This document shows positions 40,301-49,232 of a DNA stretch of 64,000 nt, piece after piece. The translations under genes were made by a program, and so were the position numbers. The stretch spans positions 16,850,501 to 16,914,500 of the forward strand of contig NC_064442.1 in NCBI RefSeq assembly GCF_023343835.1, in the 5' to 3' direction. The notes beneath the pieces are model-generated. The model was not told where the DNA came from. It searched no databases and was given only the letters and a program-made list of their open reading frames with translations. How positions within the stretch are numbered: position 1 is the first letter of the stretch; every line of letters starts with the position of its first letter. The DNA is from Lagopus muta. Lineage: Eukaryota > Chordata > Aves > Galliformes > Phasianidae.

Positions 40301-43300
40301 AATGGCCTGCTTTCAGAGAGGCTGTTCTTCTTATTGCTTTTTGGTCTCCTCACTTTTGGCTTGCTTCATGGGTCTTTGTGCTTGCTTTTTTACTTGATTG
40401 CCTCTATGGATATGGATAGCCTCTTAGTGGAATAAACAAACATCTTTAAGTGAGGGGAATCCATCTTGATTCTACTTGAAGAACTGTCAGAAACCAGTAT
40501 GTAGAAGTTAATCAGGTTAGATTAATTGATCTTGAGTAATTTTTTTTCCCTCTTATTGCCTCAACTGAAAAAAAAAACAAAAACACAAAGTATCTGAGCT
40601 GGTTGCAAATAACAGATCTTGACTATTTAAAAACAAAATAATGACAGCAAAACTCAACTGTAGGTAGTGCTGTTTAAAATCCCCTATATCAAAGCAGTGA
40701 GCAACTGTGTCACTGTTGCTGTTCATGAGCACACACAAATACTACTCAGCTCCTAATCTGGTTGATTAAAAGGTTGGCCAAGTAGCTAATCTTTCTCTTA
40801 GTACCATCTTCACATCTGTCCTGAGCTGTGCACGTCTTTAAAGAGCCATTTTACAGCTGCTGATTTGGTACAGTGCAGCTCTTTACGACCAGCACAGGTT
40901 ACTCCTTCGGGGTGGTTCCAGTCCATGGTAACCAGCAGGGTTGGAGGACAGTGCATGAGTTCTGGGTGGCAGTAGGGCAGCCATTCTTATGATGCATCTT
41001 TCATGTTTTTCACTGCTCTGTTCAGCTGTTGGGAGTGTGCTTCATCCAGTGCAATGTCATCTTCTTGGGTTTCCACTCCATACACTGGCTGGGGTGCTGT
41101 CCCTATTTGCCAATGCTGTTAAGAGAACCTGTGAAATATAATGCTGCATGCTTGAGCTGTGTGATAAGTGTTTTTAAAAAGTGTGTTGGTCGTGTACTAG
41201 GATTAAAATATACTGGGTTCTAAACAAGCTGGAGTCCTACAGCTATGGAAAGTTTGAAAGGAAACTGGATTGAGGGGAAATGGTTTTGGAGCCAGAGAAG
41301 TATGTTTACTTGAGCAGGTGTTTTTTTTTTCTTTTCCATATAGAAATGAAAGAACTCTTCCTTTGTGGCTGCTCAGTAGTGCTTCTGCTATTGAGGAAAA
41401 GATGTGACTCAGTATCTTACTCATTGCTTACATCTACTGACAGTATTTGTACTTAAAGAATGAGCTTATACTACATTTTGCCTTTTAAAAATTGTAGTGC
41501 ATAGCTAATTCTATCTAATATTTCCACAGGGATATATTCAGTGGAACTGGTAAATGACAGCTTGTATGAATGGCATGTTAAGCTTCTGAAGTAAGTTCTT
41601 AAACTTCTTTCATTTTTCTGAAGAATCTACTAAAATTGCTGCACAAAATCTGCTTTGGAATGAGAAACTCTAGTCAGAACCTATAAAATAATGTGTGGCT
41701 ACAACTTGGCCAGGTGGAAATGCATGCAGATATTGAACTATAGTAAAAAAGTGGGTAACAAAAAATGCAAAAAAAAAACAAACCCTCAGTCCTTGCACAG
41801 CCAACTCTCTGTATTACCACAACTTTTATTACTTTTCCACCTTCCTTCCCAAGCTGCTCCAAAATATGAAATGTCAAATGATGAAATCAGTTGTCCAGAA
41901 GTTTTGTCTGGGTGGACTTGTTTGTTTTAATTTCAAGAAAATACAAATTCTGGTTTCCTTTAAGAGATAAGAAGGAACTGTTTTAGTGGGATTAGTTGAG
42001 CAGGCTTGTAGGACTGAAATCTTGAGGCGTAACATAATGATGACTTATTACATGATTGTTTTTTCTAATGTACTGCTTTTCACTTGTTTGTACTGGATAT
42101 GGATGATCTCCAAACCAATTTAGAAGAAAGTGACTGCTCATATATTGCTGTGTCCAAAGTATAGTACTTTAATTCTAAAGGCATTATACTGAATTTAGTT
42201 CCAGTAACAGGATTATCTGCCATCATCCTACAAGGTAACCTGTGGGAAGGAAAAGCCTATGAAAACCAGGTTTGGTGGCTGCTCAAGGAGAAGAGATGGG
42301 AAAAACTCCTCTAGTTCAGCTACATCATGGTGCACAGATACAGAGACTTAAGTTTGGTCAGCAAAATAGCTGATGTGTCTTTAGGAATTGTTGTCTTGTC
42401 TTGGTGGTAAAATCTCTATGACTTTGTCACCAGCTGCTGAGTTTTATTTCCATCTTAGTGTCATCAAAAGCATATGAACATTTTGAAGCTGAAACTAGCA
42501 GGAAAAGAAATCATTCCCTTGTTACAGAAGGACCTCTTGATTGAGGGCTTAGACAGCCAAATAATGTGCAGTGCATGAAATTTCTTCTCAAGTACTGTGA
42601 GCAGGTTTGGTTTTCTGAGGAGGGAGAAGCAATGGAATGCATGCAAGAGATGACTTCCAGAATGACTAGGAAAAGAGATCCGGGGCATGGCTTTAAACTG
42701 AAAGAGAGGAGATGCAGATTAGATGTGGAGAAGGGATTCTTTACGCAGAGGGAGATGAGGCCCTGACACAGGCTGTGCAGGAAAGCTTTGTGAGTCCCAT
42801 CCCTGAAGGTGCTGAAGGCCAGGCTGGATGGGGCTTTGCTTAACCTGACAGTGGTGGAAGGTGTCCCTGCCCATAGCTGGGGGTGGAACTGGGTGGACTT
42901 TAAGGGCTCTCTCTTCCAAGGCAATCCATTCTGTGAAGGCATAAAGAATTGTGTCTATTCGTTCCAGCAAAAAGTGTTGGTAATCAAATGACCTGTGTGT
43001 AAATGTCACAGAGATGAACTCTTTTGCAGGCAGAATGTTATTGTTACTGGAACAAGTAATTCTGAACTGGTCTGGTGCTGGTTATGGCTGGAATTGGTGG
43101 GTTGCTCAGCACTGAAAGATTTGTATTTTTTAATCTGAAATAGCTTTTGATTTGTGAGATAGAGACGTAGGGCTCAGGTAACTTTGAAATGGGTTCTCAA
43201 GTTTGTGGCTTCATATGAATTAGAGGGTTGGACTCTCATAGTCCCTTTAACAACATCTGTTGTCTCGTTTACAGCCTTTTTTTTGACAAGTCTCTTTAAA

Positions 43301-46300
43301 AACCTCTGGGGTGGCAGTGCTCGGGTTGGATTAATCCCGCAGTGTCTGAATTAACACCCAGTGCTTGCCACCAGTATTTTGCAACAAGTGATGGAATTCT
43401 GCTGAGAGCAGACACTGCTGACTTCAGTGCTTTCGCAGATGCAGATCACGTTTAACACCTGGTACAGCGCTGCAGTCGTGTACTCATGAAGGGCTCACTA
43501 GCTGTGCTGAAGGCAGATCAGTGCAGCCTTTCTCTTAACGCATTTCTTCTAATGGGACATAGATCTTCAGTGAGCTGAAGAGAGTTAAAATGACTGATTT
43601 TCAAATAAAAGCTTATTTGCTATCCGTGTTCAAATAACATTTGATAGTGGTGGGAGTGTAACTGCAACAAGCTTTCATGGAGATCTCATGGGAAAGTGTT
43701 TCTTGCTCAAGAGAGCAAACGTTTTCTTGTGTTTAATTTCAAATTACCATTTGTAATCTGTAAATGCATGAAGGAGCTAAGAGTGATTACTATTTACAGG
43801 TAGTGAAAATACTAACTTAATCCAGGGTTCACCCTGCTCCTTTTATAGGGTTGATCCTGACAGCCCCCTGCATAGTGATCTTCAGGTCTTGAAAGAAAAA
43901 GAAGGCGTGGAATACATTTTACTCAACTTCTCTTTTAAGGTATGTGTCTATGGGAAGAAATGCAGGGGTTAGACTTGTAGCCAACTGTAGAAACTGACTA
44001 AGGTACCCTCAGCTGTTACGTGGGTGAAGATAGAGTAAAGTAAAGTGTAACATTTAAGGAGGAAAAAAAAATGTGGCTATCAGTGTGGCACTAAAACTTC
44101 CCACAGGCTTCTTGTGAGCCAGCACTGTGGAAAGGTGGTTTTTACAGAAGTGAAAAATGTTACTGCTTTAAATCTGATTTGCCAAATAAGGCTACAGAAA
44201 TAGTTCCTGGTTAGGAAAAAAACAGTGTTACAGCATAGTTCTTAACCTGTTCTTTGTTTATGTATTTCAGGATAACTTCCCTTTTGATCCTCCCTTTGTG
44301 AGAGTAGTATCTCCTGTGCTCACAGGAGGGTAAGTTGGAGTTGCTTTATAGAATTCTTTGTGATAAAACATTATTACTTGAGATTGGTTGCCTGGGTTTG
44401 CAGGGAACGTTTTGAGACCAGCAGGTGGACTAAGAGATATTTTCCCAAAATAGCAGCCATGAGCTGCTGTAGACCTTGAGTTTGGTGAAAGGCTCAGCAT
44501 GATAGAGATGTGCTTCTCAAGTAGCATAAACAGTGGGCAAACAGCTGAGTGCTTTTTCCAGCTTGATGCAATTCCTTAATTTGAATTTTAAGCTTAGAAT
44601 TGCTGAAGTTGGGTCCAGCATTGGAATTCTCCATCAGCCGTAGTATTTGAGAGCTGATCTCTGAAATTTTTAACACAATCTTACTTCTCCTGTTGTTCCA
44701 CATAGCAGTGGTTTTGCATTGTTGCTTTGAAGGGGTCTTTCTTGTCTGTATTGGTAACACTGCTGTAAACTTATGGCTAAAAACCTCAAATGCTAAACTG
44801 AAAGTATTAAAGTATTTAATTGGCACTGTGCTCCAAGTTATCTAAACCTTGGTTGAAACATTGTGTGCAGTGTCTCCTGCAATGCAGCCTCTACTCTCAC
44901 AGCTGGTGGTGGTTTTGATTTGGTTTTAATTGCTCTTCTTTTTATTTCCTTATAAATTACATACAAATGGACGTTGTTCAAGTGCACTGATCATAGCAGA
45001 GACCACCTTTTAGGAGTGGTAAATTCAGCCTCCTCAGTCAGGTGTTGTTACAGCCAGGCACGCTGCGCTGAATGCTATATGCTGAATGCTATATGAATGA
45101 CTGCTGAATTCTATAAGCACACAACATGATGAAGTGTTATTGAAATTGAAATACGTTTTAGAGGGAAAAGAGCAAGTGAAGATTAGCTTTAGCTTGTTTG
45201 CAACTAAATCTTGGTTAATAGTTGCACTGACATTGTTTGAAATTGTGTCGATATCCCTAACAGAAGTGGTGTGGATTTTAACTGCATCAGCACATCCATA
45301 GTGTGGTGACAAAACACAGCGTTCCTCTTTCATGGTCTGGCTACTGTGTAAGCAATTGTGCAGAATAGCTGCATTGCTGATTTTAACTGTGTATGTGGCC
45401 GAGGAAAGCAGTTTCTTTTGTCTCGTTGCACTAACTGACCTTCCCTATGCTATGGCTAACTAGCTGCCATAGTAGGTTATGGCTGAAGGGCATCTCAGTT
45501 GTATGTGGAAAAATCCAATTGGCCTGAGAGAATTTGTGCTGTGAATGGTTTTGTATCTTACCAATTGATATCAAATATCATTTTCTTCTCACGTTTATTT
45601 CCAGATATGTCCTAGGTGGAGGTGCATTATGCATGGAACTTCTTACTAAACAGGTGAATGCCAACTCTTCTTCTCGCTACAGAAGTGCCACAACTAACAG
45701 TGAAGGGTGCACTTTTCAGTAGAAGGGCACTTGATGGTAGTAGATTTGATCTGTGTGGAATAATTTCCATACAAAACATGCCTTCCAAAGCAGATTTGCA
45801 GAATGAGCACAAGAAGCAAGTATATGTCATTTATTTTCTTCCTCCTGCAGGGCTGGAGCAGTGCCTATTCAATAGAATCAGTCATCATGCAGATCAATGC
45901 CACTTTAGTCAAAGGAAAAGCCAGAGTTCAGTTTGGAGCCAATAAGGTAAATGCACTGCATGTATCAATTACACAGATCGTTGTTAGGCTTCTTCCATTG
46001 CTTTGCTGACTTGTGTGGGAGATGTTTCATGACAGAATTGTCACTGCAAATATGTCTGCGTTTTGATTTGTCTGTCACACGTGTCTGGTGCATGTGTGAT
46101 CATTTTCTTGGCTGTTAACTATGGCTTTAAAGAAAGATAAACATTTGAGGAGGGCAAGCGTTGGCTGGGCAGGGCATTTAAGTAGATGTGTACCTGGGGA
46201 AGAGAAGGGTGGATTCAGAATTGGAAACCAGAAAGATTTGGGAATCCTGGCTGTGAGAAGGGCTACAGATAGCCTTGCTGCCAGGTTTGTGTATGCTGAT

Positions 46301-47971
46301 GTCAAGAAGTTCTCCTTCGTTGGATTAAGTGCCTGCCAGTTTTCCTGAGAGGATGAAAAATACTGCCATGCAAATGCTCCTGAACTTGAGCCCTTCAAAA
46401 CTGATCTAAATCATGATTCAGTTCAAGTGTGCGTGTTGCTAACAGACTGCAACTCGCTCTGGAGTTCTAAATGCTGTTTTCAGAAGAGGTGTAAATATGT
46501 CACTGAAATTGACTCGCTTGCTGGTGTTTTAACTGCTGATTCAAGGGTTGTTTGGATTTTTTTCCTTTCAGAATCAATATAACCTAGCAAGAGCACAGCA
46601 GTCCTATAAGTCACTAGTACAAATACATGAGAAAAATGGTATGTATGCCTTGCATTTCTGTTCTTGTATGCAGAGCATCCTAGGATTTTGATATTTGGCA
46701 GCAATCAAACTGCCAAACCTAGGTGCTGGAATGCCTTAGGTTGGGTTGGGAAGGCGGGAGATGGTGTTTCTGCTTCTCATCTTTAAGGGCTTGTAGTCTT
46801 TCTAATTAAAGTAACTTGACCAATCATCTTTGCAACTTCTCCAGCTTACATGTTCTGTATGTTCCTATTGCTTTTCAAAAAGGAGTTGAGCTTCCTTTTC
46901 AACTAGCTGTCCTAGTAGCTTTGTTGTTACTGTAGCTATTGGAGTGTATGTGTTAGTGAAGGTTGGATGGAAGGTTGTCTGCCTCTTTGTTTTCATGTGG
47001 CAAGCGCTGAGAAATAGTAACCAGTGAAGATGGTTGCTGGCTTGTCTTTCCACTTCAAAAAATAGAAGTCCAAGCAAGGTGCGCTGGCTGGGGAATGGGA
47101 GATGGATTTTTTTTCTTCTGTTTAAAGCCACTTATGTTCTCGTGGCTGCTTAAAGCAAATATTAACGTGCTTGAGGTATAATTGCATTTGTTACGGCAGG
47201 CCAGAGATGACCTGAGGCTTTAGATGGTTTGAGTGAGTTATGTGCTGTACAAAAGCAGTCAGCAGAGTTGGTGCCCTGCTCTCCTGATGAGGGAATTAGT
47301 CCCAGCTCTGCCTTCAGAGATTAGTGTCCTTTGGGAACTGGTGTTGCTGTGAACATGACGTGAGTGTATTTTGGTGTGATGAGCACCTCGGTTTTCCCAC
47401 TTCTAAAACAAACAATGCCTTCTGGACTGCTAGGAAGAAGATCACAGCAGATTTTAAGATGCTTTCCAACTTCATGACATGTTGATCTTGCCATTAACTG
47501 AATCCCTTGCTTTTTTAGTTTGCAACAAAAGCCAGCATGGCTGTTGACTTCTAGCTGCATGCTGGCCACAACTGCAGTGTTTGCTGCTGCAACAGGAGCT
47601 GTACACAAAATGTTCACAGCATTTATTGCTGCTGCAAAAGGCATCTTTGTTAGCTTACTGCTGCTACCAGTTCTCTAGGACAGTATAAGCAGGGCCTCTA
47701 CTCACTGTACTAAATCCAAGAGGAATTTTTACCGTAGTGGCTGGGAGACTTGAGGTTGGAGATCTGGAGGCGGTCAGAAAAGGCCATGTATACTTGATCT
47801 GATATGATTCAACATGCCAAATGCTATCAGGAGCCAGAGTTACTCACCTGACATTTCTGCCACCCATTCAGAAGGCAGCTGGTAAGCTCCTGTGAGCAGA
47901 GCCAGGGCAGTGCCTAATGCGTTTCTCTGTTCTCCATAGGCTGGTACACTCCTCCAAAAGAAGACGGTTAA
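12806..47971 (+). CDS. UBE2Q2: Ubiquitin-conjugating enzyme E2 Q2 (13 coding exons, 377 aa)
   Basis: E2 enzyme: takes ubiquitin from E1 as a cysteine thioester and passes it to substrates with an E3, in cytosol and nucleus. Coding exons: 12806-12991, 25446-25550, 27867-27971, 29423-29479, 30269-30409, 37167-37251, 41530-41590, 43849-43939, 44271-44329, 45605-45653, 45851-45946, 46572-46638, 47940-47971. Together they give 1134 nt, all in phase. The N-terminal region (starting [13 protein letters not shown]) is the RWD-like part of the Q family; residues about 132-185 are acidic and linker-like; the UBC fold fills the C-terminal half with catalytic Cys306 in [10 protein letters not shown]. The protein ends WYTPPKEDG. 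Length is close to human (375 aa), with near-identity in the UBC part recalled from knowledge of the family. The ATG at 12,806 has A at -3 and begins the conserved N-terminus. Oddities: a proline-rich insertion in exon 1 and a GC donor in intron 3. Confidence 0.97.
12925..12969 (+). repeat. UBE2Q2: CCG/GCC trinucleotide-rich tract in UBE2Q2 exon 1
   Basis: A run of CCG and CCT codons encodes two proline blocks (LLPPPPGSG then six prolines) between the first beta region and the conserved LTIHCNIT. In human the same place carries fewer prolines and extra Ser/His/Gln. It is in frame, so it changes only linker length. Confidence 0.8.
16355..16441. repeat. AT-rich low-complexity (TA/TTAA)n
   Basis: Alternating T runs, (AT)n and repeated TTAATTAA/TTTAATA units inside UBE2Q2 intron 1. 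It is simple-sequence DNA, with no coding potential. Confidence 0.85.
22792..22850 (+). repeat. G-run cluster, potential G-quadruplex
   Basis: Runs of three to five G occur at 22,792, 22,813, 22,819, 22,829, 22,834, 22,841 and 22,846 with short loops. This satisfies the usual G3+N1-7 pattern between 22,813 and 22,850. It lies on the coding strand of UBE2Q2 intron 1, so the structure could form in DNA or in the pre-mRNA. Function is unknown. Confidence 0.6.
25551..27866 (+). other. UBE2Q2: UBE2Q2 intron 2
   Basis: Donor CTG|GTGAGT at 25,551, acceptor TTTTTTATAG at 27,866. Length 2.3 kb. No repeat family or internal gene recognised; poly-T runs lie near 26,486 and 27,618. Confidence 0.85.
27972..27977 (+). 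promoter_or_regulatory. UBE2Q2: Non-canonical GC donor splice site, UBE2Q2 intron 3
   Basis: Exon 3 ends CCAGCTGGACAG and the intron begins GCAAGT. The match to the GC-AG intron consensus (AG|GCAAGT) is perfect, and the frame continues correctly into exon 4 (AAT GGA ACG), reproducing the conserved GQNGTTEEV junction. No GT at this point would keep the frame. GC donors are spliced by the major spliceosome but can be less efficient, so exon 3 may be alternatively used. Confidence 0.9.
27978..29422 (+). other. UBE2Q2: UBE2Q2 intron 3
   Basis: GC-AG intron with acceptor TTACATTGCAG at 29,422. It includes a small antisense CR1 relic about 120 bp after the donor. Confidence 0.85.
28092..28156 (-). 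mobile_element. CR1 LINE relic (antisense)
   Basis: 'gcagggttgccaaccac' followed by 'accaggctgcccagtgcc' is antisense to the CR1 3' region. Only about 65 bp survive, so the boundaries are rough. Confidence 0.65.
29480..30268 (+). other. UBE2Q2: UBE2Q2 intron 4
   Basis: Donor GAA|GTATGT, acceptor CCCTGTAG. About 0.8 kb. Exon 4 just before it carries a (GAG)5 run encoding part of a Glu tract; nothing else notable lies in the intron. Confidence 0.85.
30410..37166 (+). other. UBE2Q2: UBE2Q2 intron 5 (6.8 kb)
   Basis: Donor AAT|GTGAGT, acceptor TTGTTTCAG. AT-rich throughout, with no recognisable CR1 copy and no open frame above 125 codons. Nothing supports a nested gene. Confidence 0.8.
37348..37364. 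repeat. Poly(A) run, 17 bases
   Basis: Pure A mononucleotide tract about 100 bp after exon 6. Likely length-polymorphic. Confidence 0.9.
38617..38741 (-). mobile_element. CR1 LINE fragment (antisense)
   Basis: Antisense CR1 3' end: 'tcacagaatggctt', 'gatctggttccagcccc', 'acggggttgcctcccacc' and 'gctcagggccccatctagcc'. The order matches an inverted CR1 tail. Confidence 0.9.
41591..43848 (+). other. UBE2Q2: UBE2Q2 intron 7
   Basis: Donor GAA|GTAAGT, acceptor CTTTTATAG. Phase 2 intron, 2.3 kb, containing the sense CR1 fragment listed separately. Confidence 0.85.
42660..42945 (+). mobile_element. CR1 LINE fragment (sense)
   Basis: Sense CR1 ORF2 end and tail: 'gtggagaagggattctttac', 'tgctgaaggccaggctggat', 'acagtggtggaaggtgtccc' and 'gggtggactttaagg'. 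Several overlapping open frames here (up to 143 codons on minus) belong to this repeat. Confidence 0.9.
43940..44270 (+). other. UBE2Q2: UBE2Q2 intron 8
   Basis: Donor AAG|GTATGT, acceptor TGTATTTCAG. Only 331 bp, with no content of note. Confidence 0.88.
44330..45604 (+). other. UBE2Q2: UBE2Q2 intron 9
   Basis: Donor GGAGG|GTAAGT, acceptor TTTCCAG. It includes a small local tandem duplication of a GAATGCTATAT unit near 45,069-45,095. No repeat family recognised. Confidence 0.85.
45605..45653 (+). CDS. UBE2Q2: UBE2Q2 exon 10, carries the catalytic cysteine
   Basis: A 49-bp exon encoding [16 protein letters not shown]. The cysteine (residue 306, human Cys304) is the ubiquitin-accepting residue of the UBC fold; the flanking GGGALC replaces the HPN-type context of most E2s, as is usual for the Q family. 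Skipping this exon would shift the frame (49 nt), so the active site is obligatorily linked to the C-terminal 64 residues. Confidence 0.95.
45947..46571 (+). other. UBE2Q2: UBE2Q2 intron 11
   Basis: Donor AAG|GTAAAT, acceptor CCTTTCAG. 625 bp. The 107-codon minus and 75-codon plus frames overlapping here face each other and look like chance. Confidence 0.85.
46639..47939 (+). other. UBE2Q2: UBE2Q2 intron 12
   Basis: Donor AATG|GTATGT, acceptor TCTCCATAG, 1.3 kb. A 107-codon minus-strand frame at 47,321-47,644 is unremarkable. No repeat family recognised. Confidence 0.85.
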
Positions 47972-48550
47972 TACCGAGGACTGTTGTATATCTGGACCAA
48001 TGCCAACAAAAGAGCTCTTTTTAACGTTTTCCAACACAGAGACTCGAGCTATGAGTGCCCCTATAACAGCCGTACTGAAGACTTTAGCTATTAGATAAGT
48101 TAGTGGATAATCTGTCAACTGACACGTCGAGTATAAGTTGCAGCCTTACCATTCCGCTCTTCTTAGGCATCTTGGACTGAGCAGTCTGGGCCTTTGCTGT
48201 ATTTGTTCTTCATGGATTAAGCATATTTGGGCCACTCCCTCCCTTCTCTCTTTTTTAATTTGGAAGTGTAATGCTGCAGTGGGCTGCTGCGTTCCCCAGG
48301 AGCGTTCAGCAGGAGTTGGTCACACTTCTTACCTTTCGCAGGATGCAGAGCGCCGAGACTTGAGTTGTGTCGTTTCATTTGAAGTCAGGAGGTTTAATAT
48401 GTTGTTTAATACTGTTATAGGAAATGTCAGACCTTGCAAATCACCGTAGTTTTTCTGGTCTAAAATGACAGCGTTTGTAGTATTTCCAAATTAATGATAT
48501 AGGAAAAGCACATGTATGTTAAGTCATTAAACATTTTCATGGCTGGATGA
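47972..48550 (+). other. UBE2Q2: UBE2Q2 3' UTR (proximal form)
   Basis: From the TAA at 47,969-47,971 to just after an ATTAAA signal at 48,526-48,531, about 575 nt. The 103-codon open frame at 48,138-48,449 lies in this UTR and is not conserved-looking. A longer form could end at the AATAAA at 49,073. Confidence 0.7.
48526..48531 (+). terminator. UBE2Q2: Poly(A) signal ATTAAA, UBE2Q2
   Basis: ATTAAA is the second most common polyadenylation hexamer. It lies about 555 nt after the stop codon, before sequence becomes CpG-rich. Cleavage would fall near 48,545-48,555. Confidence 0.6.
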
Positions 48551-49072
48551 GAATACGAACTATTTTTTGGAAGAGATGCTCACGGTCAGATGGTTTTGCC
48601 CTCCTCCTCCTCTCTGAGCAGTGCAGGCGGTGCCGCTGCAGCCCGTCAGCTCCGCCGTGCTCCGCTGCTGCGGGCGGCTCCCTCTGCTGAGGCTCGAAGT
48701 TATTTAAATTACTAAAAAAACAAAACAAAACCTTTTTAGGCGTTCCATTTTATTAACGGGTTGTTGCAATCATTTGTAAACTAACGAACTGATACAGCGA
48801 GCGATTGGCACAAAGCGAGGCGGACTCCGCGAGTGAATTCTTTTCCGTAGAAGCTCCGCGGGCAGCCCGAGGCCGAGCAGCGCCGCAGCGGAGGACGGAC
48901 GGCGCCTCCCGCGGCAACCCCGGCGCGGGGCCGAGGGCCTCGCTGAGCCCTTCCGGCTGTGCCCCCGCGGCCCGGCTGTGCCTGCAGCCGCCGCCCTGGG
49001 CCCGAGGCCGCCGCCGCTTCCCCCCCTCTCGGCCGGCGGGCGCGCCGCGATTTGTAAACTTGCATCAAGTTG

Positions 49073-49078
49073 AATAAA
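49073..49078 (+). terminator. Canonical AATAAA just upstream of FBXO22
   Basis: The hexamer lies about 1.1 kb past the UBE2Q2 stop and 155 bp before the FBXO22 start. If used, it would place the end of a long UBE2Q2 transcript inside the FBXO22 promoter. Usage cannot be judged from sequence alone. Confidence 0.35.
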
Positions 49079-49108
49079 GGCCGTTTTGAGAATCGCTGTG
49101 CCGTGCCG

Positions 49109-49180
49109 CTTCCGGGGCGGGGCCGGAAGGGATGCGGGCGGAAGTGCCGAGAGCGGAAGTGCCGCCGCCGGAACCGGAAG
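49109..49180 (+). promoter_or_regulatory. FBXO22: ETS/GABP-type motif array in FBXO22 promoter
   Basis: Six GGAA-core motifs lie in 72 bp: CTTCCGG (49,109), CCGGAAG (49,123), GCGGAAGTG (49,138), GCGGAAGTG (49,153), CCGGAA (49,168) and CCGGAAG (49,174), with a GGGGCGG Sp1-like box at 49,114. Spacing of the two identical GCGGAAGTG copies is 15 bp. Clustered ETS sites commonly set the start site of TATA-less housekeeping promoters. Confidence 0.7.
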
Positions 49181-49232
49181 CGCGTCGGCGCCGGGCGGTG
49201 TCGGCGGCGGGGAAGGGCGCGGCTCTGCGGCC

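Larger units (their letters stand above)
37252..41529 (+). other. UBE2Q2: UBE2Q2 intron 6
   Basis: Donor ACAG|GTAAAA, acceptor TTTCCACAG. It contains a run of 17 A at 37,348-37,364 and one antisense CR1 fragment (38,617-38,741). Otherwise unique-looking. Confidence 0.8.

Noticed and set aside
42511-42942. 143-codon minus-strand frame in UBE2Q2 intron 7
   Set aside because: It is the antisense of a CR1 fragment.
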